Positions 34,258 through 42,024 are shown, counted from the first letter of the stretch. The stretch: 64,000 nucleotides of DNA from Nocardia bovistercoris (GCF_015674855.1 NZ_JADMLG010000007.1:1-64000), one strand, 5' to 3'. Made by a program: numbers and translations. Notes: generated by a model not told the origin, from the sequence alone.

Positions 34258-34908
34258 ATGGCGCATCTCGAGCCGAGAAGGCTCCGCCCCCTGTCCACCC
34301 CGCGCGCCGCCGCCGTCGCGGGCATCGTCTTCGCCGTCCTGTTCACCGTGAGCATCGTGCTCCTGCGCACCACGCTGCCCGGCGACCCGTTCAGCGAAGC
34401 CGCATGGGCGGGCCCGCGCGGCGTCCGCATCAAGATCGCGCTGATCGTCTCCCCGCTCGCGGGCATCGCCTTCCTCTGGTTCCTCGGTGTGATCCGCGAC
34501 CGCCTCGGCGACTACGAGGACCGCTTCTTCTCCACTGTGATGCTCGGCAGCGGATTGCTTTTCCTCGCAATGGTTTTCGTGTCGATGGCCATCGCGGGCG
34601 GCATCCTTGCCACCGCCCGTCACGTCGCGACGCCCGACGACGATCTCGTGTATTTCGGTCGCGAAGTCATGCTCCAGATCAACGGCGTCTACGCCGTCCG
34701 CATGGCGGGCGTCTTCATGATCTCCCTCGGCACCATCTGGCTCCGCACCGCCCTCATGCCCCGCCTCCTCGTCATCACCACCTACACCCTCGCCCTCTTC
34801 CTCCTCCTGGTGGTAAGCCTCAGCGTCTGGGTAGCCCTCGTCTTCCCCGCCTGGGTCCTCCTCATAAGCCTCTACATCCTCACCAACCCGCTGGCACATC
34901 AGAACTAG
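34258..34908 (+). CDS. Integral membrane protein, unknown
   Basis: A 216-residue protein with about five transmembrane helices (around residues 18-38, 58-80, 96-118, 146-166 and 172-210). Acidic and basic residues sit in the loops (RDRLGDYEDRF). No domain is recognised; it is DUF-like and common in actinobacteria. ATG 34258 has an AGCAGG-type site upstream; the reading to 34159 is not supported. Its stop codon lies inside the perfect palindrome that precedes the antitoxin gene. Confidence 0.75.
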   Translation: MAHLEPRRLRPLSTPRAAAVAGIVFAVLFTVSIVLLRTTLPGDPFSEAAWAGPRGVRIKIALIVSPLAGIAFLWFLGVIRDRLGDYEDRFFSTVMLGSGLLFLAMVFVSMAIAGGILATARHVATPDDDLVYFGREVMLQINGVYAVRMAGVFMISLGTIWLRTALMPRLLVITTYTLALFLLLVVSLSVWVALVFPAWVLLISLYILTNPLAHQN

Positions 34909-34917
34909 TTCTGATGT
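34896..34917. promoter_or_regulatory. Perfect 22-bp palindrome, antitoxin operator
   Basis: ACATCAGAAC (34896-34905), central TA, GTTCTGATGT (34908-34917). It overlaps the stop codon of the upstream membrane gene and ends 10 bases before the antitoxin start. Perfect palindromes just upstream of a Phd-type gene are the usual binding site for an autoregulating antitoxin. Confidence 0.7.
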
Positions 34918-34926
34918 AATGGATTC

Positions 34927-35400
34927 ATGGGCGAGACGGCGACGACCACATTCTCCGAGTTCCTGAGACATCCCAACGAGGTCCTCGCTGAACTGGAGGG
35001 GGGAGGAGAGGTGGTTCTGACCCGACGCAGCGCGCCATCGCTCCGTCTGACCCAGGAAGCCGAGAGCAGGGACGAACTGACGACCCTCGGCTTCGTAGGA
35101 CATCTTTTCGCCGCCAGCCTCGACGAGGTCGCGTTGGAACGGATCGCGACCAGGCTCACCGTACTGCTGCCCTGGATCGCGTTGCTTCCGAAGCACACCC
35201 ACGCCGAATTCATCGCCGAGTTCCAGGCCACGGCTCGCGCATGTATTGCTGTGGCCAGATTCGACCGCCTGAGAATTCTGCTCGAGGCATGGAAAGCCAC
35301 TGCCGAGGCATACGCAGATCCGCGATTGTCGCCCGATGGCGAAGATCTCGAATATCTCGAAGTCCTGGAGCCGGTCGCCGATCCGAGTCTCGACGCATGA
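34927..35400 (+). CDS. Phd/YefM-type orphan antitoxin with helical extension
   Basis: A 157-residue protein. Residues 1-45 match the Phd/YefM N-terminal strand-helix pattern (TTFSEFLRHPNEVLAEL, then GEVVLTRRSAPSLRL), used for dimerisation and DNA binding. The 110-residue helical C-terminal part is like that of long actinobacterial antitoxins whose partner is a small RelE-like toxin. The gene is preceded by a perfect palindrome and followed by a toxin remnant whose ATG overlaps its stop codon (ATGA). With the toxin truncated, this is probably an orphan antitoxin that may still repress its own promoter. Confidence 0.75.
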   Translation: MGETATTTFSEFLRHPNEVLAELEGGGEVVLTRRSAPSLRLTQEAESRDELTTLGFVGHLFAASLDEVALERIATRLTVLLPWIALLPKHTHAEFIAEFQATARACIAVARFDRLRILLEAWKATAEAYADPRLSPDGEDLEYLEVLEPVADPSLDA

Positions 35401-35519
35401 GCAAGCGGGGGGAGGCGGTCGACAGGCCGATCAAACGCACTGGTGAACTTGTGTTGCGCACGCGGTGCGCGGGGGCTCGGGATGGGCGAGAATCCTGGCA
35501 GCGTGACTGGGCGCGGTGA
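35397..35519 (+). pseudogene. Truncated RelE-like toxin remnant
   Basis: A 40-residue reading frame starting with ATG inside the stop codon of the antitoxin (ATGA). It begins MSKRGEAVDRPIKRTGELVL and ends RESWQRDWAR. In intact systems of this type I recall a toxin of about 110-130 residues starting in the same way (basic, then G-E/D-L-x-V-R, then a W-Q motif). Everything beyond the first fifth is missing, and the next gene starts at 35535. I read it as a decayed toxin, which matches the tight overlap; a short functional peptide cannot be excluded. Confidence 0.6.
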
Positions 35520-35534
35520 GTGGAGGGATCAGCG

Positions 35535-36017
35535 GTGAGTGGTTGGGGCGAGGTTGTCGTCGGGCTGGTGATTCTGGTCGGGTTGGTGGGGATCATCGTG
35601 CCGGTGCTGCCGGGGGTGATCCTGATCTTCGGGGCGATCGCGGTGTGGGCGTTCATGACGGGCGGTGCGGGCGCGTGGGCGGTGTTCGGGGTGGCTACCG
35701 CGTTCCTGGTGATCTCGGGGGTGGTGAAGTACACGTGGCCGGGTCGGCGGATGAAGGAAGCGGGGGTGTCGAATCGGGCGCTGGTGATCGGCGCGCTGCT
35801 CGGCATCGTCGGGTTCTTCGTGGTCCCTGTTGTCGGCCTGCTGATCGGATTCGTTCTCGGCGTCTATCTTTCGGAGTTGCAGCGGTTGGGCAACAACGAG
35901 TTGGCTTGGCCCGCTACGAAACACGCGCTCAAGGGCGTCGGTCTGTCGATGCTCGTCGAACTGTTCGGCGGGCTGCTCGCTACCGGTGTTTGGGTCGCGG
36001 GCGCGATCGCCGTATAG
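35535..36017 (+). CDS. DUF456 membrane protein
   Basis: A 160-residue protein with five or six short transmembrane helices, family DUF456. The pattern GIIVPVLPGVILIFGAI near the N-terminus and VVPVVGLLIGFVLGVYLSEL near the C-terminus is typical; both carry conserved P-x-x-P/G turns. Function unknown, possibly small-molecule or ion related. GTG 35535 has GGAGGG 7 bases upstream; it follows the toxin remnant closely. Confidence 0.85.
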   Translation: MSGWGEVVVGLVILVGLVGIIVPVLPGVILIFGAIAVWAFMTGGAGAWAVFGVATAFLVISGVVKYTWPGRRMKEAGVSNRALVIGALLGIVGFFVVPVVGLLIGFVLGVYLSELQRLGNNELAWPATKHALKGVGLSMLVELFGGLLATGVWVAGAIAV

Positions 36018-36023
36018 ACCGTC

Positions 36024-36875
36024 TCACCGCTCGATGATCGGCAGCGGGATGGTGTCATCGGGTGGGAGGGTGGGGAGTTGGTCGCGGCGCAGCGGCAGGG
36101 TGGGGCTTTCGTCGCGGTGGGCGGGGCGCGCGGCGGTGGTGCTCGGTAGGCGGTAGAAGGCGCGGGCGTTGTCCTCGAGCACCGCGAACATGTCGACGCC
36201 GACCACGTCGCAGATCAGGTCCACGTCGGAGTCGCGGAAGGGGCGACCCGCGCGGGTGCCGGGTAGGTCGGTGCCGAACATGAGCGCTTCGGGGTTGACG
36301 GCGTGGATGCGGCGCAGCGTGTTGGCGACGTTCATGCTCACGCGGCCGAAACCCGTTGCCTTGACCCGCGCCCCGCGGTCGACGAGGTCGAGCAGATAGG
36401 GCAGTCCTTCGTCGGACATGCCGAGGTGGTCGATGGCGAACGACGGCAGTTTGGAGATGACGGGCTGCAGCGAGGTGAGCATCTTGCCGTCGATGTAGAC
36501 CTCGACGTGCCAACCGACGAGTTCGTGAGCGCGCAACGCCTGCAACGTCATCGCGGTGATGTCGGCGGCGGCGCGTTTGACGTTGAACCGCAGCGCGCGC
36601 ACGCCGACGCGGTCGAGTTCGACGATCTCCTCGTCGGAGGCTTCCAGGTCGAGCGCGGTCACCCCGACCCAGCCGGGGCCGAGTTCGGCCAGCGCCGCCT
36701 TCAGATAGCTCTGATCGGTGCCCTGGAACGATCCGCTGACTACGGCGCCACCTTGGATATCGAAGCGCGACATGCGCTTTCGATAGTCCGCGATGGTGAA
36801 GGGCGCGGGCAGGTAGCCGTCGTTCTCGGCCAGCGGGAAACGCGGATCGAAGATGTGGACATGGGCATCGAACAC
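36024..36875 (-). CDS. Amidohydrolase-2 family metal-dependent hydrolase
   Basis: A 283-residue TIM-barrel protein of the amidohydrolase-2 (DUF/ACMSD-like) group. The metal motif HxH is in FDAHVHIFDP (residues 4-6), the middle His in SFAIDHLGMS, and the C-terminal Asp in FGTDLPGTRA. Such enzymes hydrolyse or decarboxylate lactones and aromatic or cyclic acids. The last 40 residues are a disordered Pro/Arg tail not typical of the family. It is convergent with DUF456 and about 70 bases upstream of the fprA terminator; substrate unknown. Confidence 0.8.
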   Translation of the reverse strand: MFDAHVHIFDPRFPLAENDGYLPAPFTIADYRKRMSRFDIQGGAVVSGSFQGTDQSYLKAALAELGPGWVGVTALDLEASDEEIVELDRVGVRALRFNVKRAAADITAMTLQALRAHELVGWHVEVYIDGKMLTSLQPVISKLPSFAIDHLGMSDEGLPYLLDLVDRGARVKATGFGRVSMNVANTLRRIHAVNPEALMFGTDLPGTRAGRPFRDSDVDLICDVVGVDMFAVLEDNARAFYRLPSTTAARPAHRDESPTLPLRRDQLPTLPPDDTIPLPIIER

Positions 36876-36904
36876 TTGTACAGAATGCCTCAGCGGAGAA
36901 GTTT

Positions 36905-36938
36905 CCGCTGCCGTGTCGTCACGTCCGCACGGCAGCGG
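36905..36938 (-). terminator. fprA terminator hairpin
   Basis: Perfect 11-bp stem CCGCTGCCGTG (36905-36915) with CACGGCAGCGG (36928-36938), 12-base loop. It is 6 bases beyond the fprA stop in the direction of transcription and continues with AAAC. Confidence 0.75.
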
Positions 36939-36944
36939 CGCGGA

Positions 36945-38336
36945 TCAGACCTTGTGCGGTTCGCTGGCGCGCAGCATGTCCTCGCGTTCGACGACCTTGA
37001 CCCGTTCGCGTCCCTCGGGTTCGCCGAGCGCGCGTTCGTGGGCGTCGAGGCGGTACCAGCCCTGCCAGGTGGTGAACGGGATGCCTTTGCCCTCGAGGAA
37101 CTCGATCACGGCCTCGGGTTCGGGCGCGGGCGCGGGCACGAAGTGCGGGGCGTCGTCGAGCAGGCACGCCACTGTCTCGTTGGCGTCGCCCTTGGTGTGG
37201 CCGATGAGGCCGACGGGGCCGCGTTTGATCCAACCGGTGACGTAGGTGCCCGGCACGTAGCGCGCTGGTCCGTCGGCGTTCTCGTCGGCCAGTACGCGGC
37301 CCGCTTCGTTGGGGACGGTGCCCGCCTGGTCGTCGAAGGGCAGGGCGGTGATGTTCTGCGACAGGTAGCCGACCGCGCGGTACACGGCCTGGATGTCCCA
37401 GTCCTTGATGACGCCGGTGCCTTTGACGTTGCCGGTGCCGTCGAGCTGAGTGCGTTCGGTGCGCAACCCGACGACCTTGCCGTCGGCGTCGCCCACGATC
37501 TCCGCCGGTGATTCGAAGAAGTGCAGGAACAGTTTGTGCGGTCGGTCACCGTGGTCGCGGATGGCCCACTGCTCGAGGGTGTTGGCGACCATGTCGACCT
37601 GCTTGGAGTGCCGTCGTGCGGCCTCGGAACCCTCGTCGTAGTCGATGTCCTCGGGCGCGACGATGACCTCGATGGTCGGCGAGTGGTCGAGCTCGCGCAG
37701 CTCCAGCGGCGTGAACTTGGCCTGAGCCGGTCCGCGGCGGCCGAAGACGTGCACCTCCAGCGCCTTGTTGGCCTTGAGGCCCTCGTAGACGTTCGGCGGG
37801 ATCTCGGTGGGCAGCAGCTCGTCACCGGTCTTGGCCAGCACCCGCGCCACGTCGAGGGCGACATTGCCGACACCGAGGACCGCGACCTTCCGCGCGTCCA
37901 GCGGCCAGGTGCGCGGCACGTCGGGGTGCCCGTCGTACCAGGACACGAAGTCCGCGGCGCCGTAGGAACCGTCCAGTTCGATGCCGGGGATGTCGAGGGC
38001 GCGGTCGGCGTTGGCGCCGGTGGAGAAGATGACCGCGTCGTAGAAGCGGCGTAGGTCGTCGAGGGTGATGTCGACGCCGTAGTCGATATTGCCGAGCAGC
38101 CGCACCTGTTCCTTGTCCAGGACCTTGTGCAGGGCGGTGATGATGCCCTTGATGCGCGGGTGGTCGGGGGCAACGCCGTAGCGGATCAACCCGAACGGCG
38201 CGGGCATGCGCTCGTACAGGTCGATGCTCACCTCGGCGTCGGACTTCATCAACGCGTCGGCGGCGTAGATACCGGCCGGGCCCGCGCCAACGATCGCAAT
38301 ACGAAGCGGACGTGTCGCTGCTGCATGTTCGGTCAT
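36945..38336 (-). CDS. fprA: Ferredoxin/adrenodoxin-type NADP reductase FprA
   Basis: A 463-residue adrenodoxin-reductase-like flavoprotein that passes electrons between NADPH and ferredoxin, often for P450s or iron metabolism. It has the FAD motif IAIVGAGPAGIYAADAL at the N-terminus and the NADPH motif AVLGVGNVALDVARVL near residue 153-168. The C-terminal phrase YVTGWIKRGPVGLIGHTKG is highly conserved in FprA. M. tuberculosis FprA is 456 residues. ATG 38336 is preceded by a likely IdeR/DtxR box about 45 bases upstream, so iron repression is probable. It is monocistronic. Confidence 0.93.
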   Translation of the reverse strand: MTEHAAATRPLRIAIVGAGPAGIYAADALMKSDAEVSIDLYERMPAPFGLIRYGVAPDHPRIKGIITALHKVLDKEQVRLLGNIDYGVDITLDDLRRFYDAVIFSTGANADRALDIPGIELDGSYGAADFVSWYDGHPDVPRTWPLDARKVAVLGVGNVALDVARVLAKTGDELLPTEIPPNVYEGLKANKALEVHVFGRRGPAQAKFTPLELRELDHSPTIEVIVAPEDIDYDEGSEAARRHSKQVDMVANTLEQWAIRDHGDRPHKLFLHFFESPAEIVGDADGKVVGLRTERTQLDGTGNVKGTGVIKDWDIQAVYRAVGYLSQNITALPFDDQAGTVPNEAGRVLADENADGPARYVPGTYVTGWIKRGPVGLIGHTKGDANETVACLLDDAPHFVPAPAPEPEAVIEFLEGKGIPFTTWQGWYRLDAHERALGEPEGRERVKVVEREDMLRASEPHKV

Positions 38337-38698
38337 CTGTTTACGCGCACCTTTTGGTCGAAATTAATGGCGTTCTTCTTAGCTTAGGCTAAGTTCACGC
38401 GTCGTTTGGGCGGCACCCTTCGGGATGCTGCCGGCTCGTCGCTGCACGGCCACCAGCTCGCCGCGCCCCGAGCTGTCTTCTCGCTATGACAGCAGGCCGC
38501 GGTCTCGCGATTCTATCGGTGACCCGGCGAACGGCCCGTGGGGGTCTCGTGAACTGGGGGTGTGCTCCGGCGTCGCGACCCGTTCGTCCGGCCATACCTC
38601 CAGGCTACCGACCGACCGTCCGGTCCTGAGCGGCATCCCGCCGCGGCGGGTGCGGGGGTGGGCGTCGGTTATCCGCGCCGACCAGGGATCATCGGTGT
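38337..38698. other. 362-bp divergent intergenic region
   Basis: Contains the iron-box promoter of fprA at its left end (described separately). The remainder (38400-38698) is GC-rich with no gene that I can support on either strand; a short CGGCA/TGCCG-type hairpin lies near 38408-38432. The NTF2-like gene starts at its right edge. Confidence 0.55.
38379..38397 (-). promoter_or_regulatory. IdeR/DtxR iron box upstream of fprA
   Basis: TTAGCTTAGGCTAAGTTCA matches the 19-base consensus TTAGGTTAGGCTAACCTAA at 15 of 19 positions by my count, including the unbroken TTAGGCTAA centre. It ends about 43 bases before the fprA start. An ATTAAT element between box and gene could serve as -10, so the box would cover the -35. 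Confidence 0.65.
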
Positions 38699-39145
38699 AT
38701 GACCGAGAAGCCGACCGCGCCGGAAGACGACGAGCCGATCGTGGTCGACCAGACCGACAAGCGCACCGTTCTACCGTTCGTGGCGGCGGCGGTGTTCGCG
38801 GCGATCGTGCTGGTCGCGGTGGTCATCGGCGGGGTGCTTTCGCCCGCTGAGAAAAATGTCACAGAGGCGGATCGGATCGCGGGCGCGGCGCAGAATTACG
38901 CCAGTGCGCGCAACGCGAGCGACCGCAGACCCCCGCCGGGGGTCGCCTGCGACGGATTCGACGAGGGCAGATCCCCGTTGGCCGCGCAGTTCGCGGGCGA
39001 CACGGCGACCATCCCGAAGGTCGCGGACCAGACCGTGAACGGTGATCGGGCGAAGGCCGCGGTCACGGTGCGGGTCGGGGATCGGGAGACCACCGAGACC
39101 TGGGATTTCACCCGCGCGGGCGACAAATGGCTGGTATGTGATTGA
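38699..39145 (+). CDS. Small anchored NTF2-like protein, Rv0361-type domain
   Basis: A 148-residue protein with a short acidic cytoplasmic N-terminus (EDDEPIVVDQTDKRT), one transmembrane helix (about residues 26-48) and an extracytoplasmic domain of about 95 residues with two Cys (PGVACDGF, KWLVCD). The C-terminal pattern (nearly closing in W-D-F-x-R-A-G-D-K-W-x-V-C-D) echoes the end of the giant protein at 16328-20275, so the two share a domain. Function is unknown. It is followed by the SAM-IV element. Confidence 0.75.
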   Translation: MTEKPTAPEDDEPIVVDQTDKRTVLPFVAAAVFAAIVLVAVVIGGVLSPAEKNVTEADRIAGAAQNYASARNASDRRPPPGVACDGFDEGRSPLAAQFAGDTATIPKVADQTVNGDRAKAAVTVRVGDRETTETWDFTRAGDKWLVCD

Positions 39146-39177
39146 CACCGTGACCGTTGTCCGGGCAATCTCATGCG

Positions 39178-39285
39178 TAGGTCATGAGAACCAGCGCCAA
39201 GCCCCGGCTCGCTGGTCGGCAACCCTCCTCCGCGGTGGGGTGCTCCGGGTGACGACCTGGCCTCGCACCGAAACCTGGTGCGGCA
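39178..39285 (+). ncRNA. SAM-IV riboswitch (rhodanese-metZ leader)
   Basis: The stretch GGTCATGAGAACCAGCG at 39180, CAAGCCCCGGCT, CGGCAACCCTCC, CGGTGGGGTGC, CCGGGTGACGACC (ending about 39257) matches the conserved line of SAM-IV riboswitches, which are found in actinobacteria before methionine and sulfur genes. The GGTC at the start pairs with GACC at the end (P1). A 6-bp hairpin CGCACC/GGTGCG at 39264-39282 follows. It lies 26 bases before the start of the rhodanese gene, so SAM would turn the operon down at transcription or translation. Confidence 0.88.
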
Positions 39286-39310
39286 AGTGCGGATTCACAG
39301 GAGGTACGAC

Positions 39311-39727
39311 ATGAGTTATGCCGGTGACATCACCCCGTCCCAGGCGTGGGAGATATTGCGCGACAACGAGAACGCCGTCCTGGTCGACGTGCGCACCGAA
39401 GCGGAGTGGCGTTTCGTCGGCGTGCCCGACACCAGCGGCATCGATCGTCCCACCCACCTGATCGAATGGGTGGACAGCAACGGTGCGCGCAACCCCCGGT
39501 TCGCCGACCAGCTCGGCAAGGCGCTCGAGGGCCGAGGCGCCGACGCCCCCGTGGTGTTCCTGTGTCGCTCCGGTCAGCGCTCGGCCAACGCGGCCACGAT
39601 CGCGACCCAACTCGGCATCGCACCCTCCTACAACGTGGTGCAGGGCTTCGAAGGCGGACTCGACGCCACCGGCCACCGCGGCGGCGAAGGCTGGCGCGCC
39701 GACGGACTGCCGTGGCGGCAGTCGTGA
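39311..39727 (+). CDS. Rhodanese-like sulfurtransferase
   Basis: A 138-residue single-domain rhodanese. The active-site loop is CRSGQRS with the nucleophilic Cys85; the LVDVRTEAEW start and the GFEGGLD phrase are family features. It probably carries persulfide sulfur for the following methionine gene. ATG 39311 has AGGAGG 6 bases upstream. It overlaps metZ by 4 bases (GTGA) and lies directly behind the SAM-IV element, an order also known in M. tuberculosis (Rv0390-metZ). Confidence 0.93.
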   Translation: MSYAGDITPSQAWEILRDNENAVLVDVRTEAEWRFVGVPDTSGIDRPTHLIEWVDSNGARNPRFADQLGKALEGRGADAPVVFLCRSGQRSANAATIATQLGIAPSYNVVQGFEGGLDATGHRGGEGWRADGLPWRQS

Positions 39728-40938
39728 TCACCGGCGGAGCCTTCGACAAGCCACTGCCCGGGAACGTCGGCCCGGCCACCCTCGGCGTGCGCGGCGGATT
39801 GCGTCGTTCCGGATTCGAGGAAACCTCCGAGGCGCTGTATCTGACCTCGGGATTCGTCTACGAGAGCGCCGAAGCCGCCGAGGCCGCGTTCACCGGTGAC
39901 GTCGAGCATTTCGTCTACTCCCGCTACGGCAATCCAACGGTCGCCATGTTCGAGGAGCGGATGCGACTGCTCGACGGCGCCGAGGCGTGCTTCGCCACCG
40001 CGAGCGGCATGTCGGCGGTGTTCACCGCCCTCGGCGCGCTGCTGAAGGCGGGCGATCGGCTGGTGGCCGCGCGCAGCCTGTTCGGGTCCTGTTTCGTGGT
40101 GTGCAACGAGATCCTGCCGCGCTGGGGCGTGGAGACGGTGTTCGTCGACGGCGAGGACCTCGACCAGTGGGAACAGGCGCTGTCCGAGCCGACGGCCGCG
40201 GTGTTCTTCGAGACCCCGGCCAACCCCATGCAGACCTTGGTCGACGTGCGGCGAGTCACCGAACTCGCGCACGCCGCGGGCGCGAAAGTGGTGCTGGACA
40301 ACGTCTTCGCCACACCGCTGCTGCAACGCGGATTCGATCTCGGCGCGGACGTGCTCGTCTATTCCGGCACCAAACACATCGACGGCCAGGGCCGTGTGCT
40401 CGGCGGCGCGATCCTCGGCGCGCGCGACTACATCGAGGGCCCGGTGAAACACCTGATGCGCCACACGGGTCCGGCGCTGAGCCCGTTCAACGCGTGGACG
40501 TTGTTGAAGGGCTTGGAAACGATGCCGCTGCGGGTTCGGCATTCCACCGAATCGGCCTTGCGGATCGCGCGCTTCCTCGAGGACAGCTCCGCGGTCAGCT
40601 GGGTGCGCTACCCGTACCTGGAATCGCATCCGCAGTACAGCCTCGCGACCTCGCAGATGAGCGCGGGCGGCACCGTGGTCACCTTCGAACTCGACGCCCC
40701 CGAGGAAGAGGGGAAGAAGCGAGCGTTCGAGGTGCTCAACCGATTGCGGATCGTCGACATCTCCAACAACCTCGGCGACTCGAAAACCCTCATCACCCAT
40801 CCCGCCACCACCACCCACCGTGCCATGGGACCGGAAGGCCGCGCCACCATCGGACTCTCCGACGGGGTCGTGCGGATCTCGGTGGGACTCGAAGATGTCG
40901 AGGACCTGCTCGGCGATCTGGAACACGCCCTGCGCTGA
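39724..40938 (+). CDS. metZ: O-succinylhomoserine sulfhydrylase
   Basis: A 404-residue Cys/Met-metabolism PLP enzyme that joins O-succinylhomoserine (or acetyl ester) and sulfide to give homocysteine. The PLP lysine is Lys217 in LVYSGTKHIDGQGRVLGGA; VYSRYGNPT at about 64-72 binds phosphate, and ETPANPM (163-169) is the cofactor clamp. The GTG start overlaps the rhodanese stop. The C-terminal TTTHRAMGPEGRA and RISVGLED are typical of MetZ. It is the second gene of a SAM-controlled operon. Confidence 0.93.
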   Translation: MITGGAFDKPLPGNVGPATLGVRGGLRRSGFEETSEALYLTSGFVYESAEAAEAAFTGDVEHFVYSRYGNPTVAMFEERMRLLDGAEACFATASGMSAVFTALGALLKAGDRLVAARSLFGSCFVVCNEILPRWGVETVFVDGEDLDQWEQALSEPTAAVFFETPANPMQTLVDVRRVTELAHAAGAKVVLDNVFATPLLQRGFDLGADVLVYSGTKHIDGQGRVLGGAILGARDYIEGPVKHLMRHTGPALSPFNAWTLLKGLETMPLRVRHSTESALRIARFLEDSSAVSWVRYPYLESHPQYSLATSQMSAGGTVVTFELDAPEEEGKKRAFEVLNRLRIVDISNNLGDSKTLITHPATTTHRAMGPEGRATIGLSDGVVRISVGLEDVEDLLGDLEHALR

Positions 40939-41133
40939 GACAGATTCGCGCCCAACCGGACATGTTCGCGCTCGGATGAGAACCGCGCTGAGCGCGTCGC
41001 CCTCGGCCTGCGCGTACTGACGTGGGCGGGGCTGGTCGGCCGGTCCCGATGGCGCGGTTGCAGGCCGGACATTGGTCGGTTCGGTCGAGCGGGCATACAT
41101 CACATGGGAACCGTGTTAAGGTTGTCGAGAGCA

Positions 41134-41166
41134 ATGAGCCGGCGTTCCCGACTTCGGTTGCGATAG
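41134..41166 (+). CDS. Possible ten-residue leader peptide, Arg-rich
   Basis: ATG 41134 opens a reading frame of ten residues, MSRRSRLRLR, ending TAG. It follows a TAAGGT (-10-like) hexamer at 41117-41122 and precedes a hairpin with a T-run at 41193-41210. This looks like a translated leader of an attenuator or a small RNA with a short ORF. No gene follows on this strand, so it may be a relic or independent. Evidence is pattern only. Confidence 0.3.
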   Translation: MSRRSRLRLR

Positions 41167-41192
41167 TTGGTCAGGCCCTCGGTGTAGCTACG

Positions 41193-41212
41193 GCAGCCGG
41201 GGGCTGCTTTGT
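41193..41212 (+). terminator. Intrinsic terminator after the short leader ORF
   Basis: GCAGCC (41193-41198), GGG, GGCTGC (41202-41207) followed by TTTGT. This is one of few hairpins in the window with a T tract. It lies 250 bases past metZ, so it more likely ends the short transcript that could start near 41129. In the 40939-41239 gap I see nothing else. Confidence 0.55.
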
Positions 41213-41239
41213 GTCGGGGGATCGGTGTTCGGGAACCTG

Positions 41240-41913
41240 TCAGTCGATCGGCTTCGCGAAGTGGACCCGGTGTTCGACCGCATCGAACAGGGTCTTCGTG
41301 TCGTCGTTGTGGGTGATACTGCGCCGGTAGGCCGAGGAAACGAGGTCCGGCAGCCACAGCAGACGTTCCACCCCCGGTGAGGTCTGCAACAGCCGAGTCG
41401 GCTGTGGGATCCGCGTCTCCGAGATCAGCTGCGTGTGGTTGAGCTTGTTCTTGGCGCGGAAGTTGTTCTGATTGCGTTCCTCGAGCAGGAACAGGTCCAC
41501 GGGACTCCAGGCTCCCACGCGGCCTGCGGCGAGTTCGACAGCCAGGCTCCGATAGCAGGCGCGGCGTGCGACCTCACCGTCGTGGTCGTCGTGCTCGACA
41601 GGGACCTGGAAGGCGATAATGCAGGTCTCGGAGCCTTCACCGAGGAATTTCAGCATCTCGCGGGTTTTCGCGCGGCCGCTGTCATCGAGTAGGGCCTGAG
41701 TTGTGTGCCACCAGTTGCTGCCGGCGATATCGCGCAAACCCTCTCGTAGTTCGGCCATCTGGTCGAACTCGACGATCACCGCGGTGAAGATGTAGAACGT
41801 TTCGGCGGGTGCCACCAGGGGTCCGGCACCTGGTACGACTCGTCCAGATACGCCATCGGTCCACGGCTACGTCGGTATGCCTCCTCGAGAATGCGGGTTC
41901 GCACGTCGTTCAT
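41240..41913 (-). pseudogene. DUF3800-family protein, frameshifted
   Basis: A DUF3800-like protein broken near its start. From ATG 41913 one frame gives MNDVRTRILEEAYRRSRGPM then AYLDESYQVPDPWW, with the family's signature Asp-Glu-Ser. A different frame, open from 41815, continues APAETFYIFTAVIVEFDQM and runs to the stop at 41240, including a late LLWLPDLVSSAYRR like the family's LADLV. Joining needs a -1 shift around 41813-41817, where TGGTGG may be a shortened TGGGTGG. Function of the family is unknown; some members accompany mobile or defence islands. Could also be a sequencing error. Confidence 0.7.
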
Positions 41914-41983
41914 CACCCGGCAATCGTATTCGGCTGGACCGGAGTCGGTTTCGTGTTGATTCGAGTTGGCGCCGACACGGAAA

Positions 41984-42009
41984 GGACCCCATCCGAGTGG
42001 ATGGGGTCC
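41984..42009 (-). terminator. fgd1 terminator
   Basis: Perfect 11-bp stem GGACCCCATCC / GGATGGGGTCC with loop GAGT, 16 bases beyond the fgd1 stop. Read on the minus strand it is followed by TTTCC, a classical intrinsic terminator. Confidence 0.85.
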
Positions 42010-42024
42010 TCGCGGGGGTGTGGT

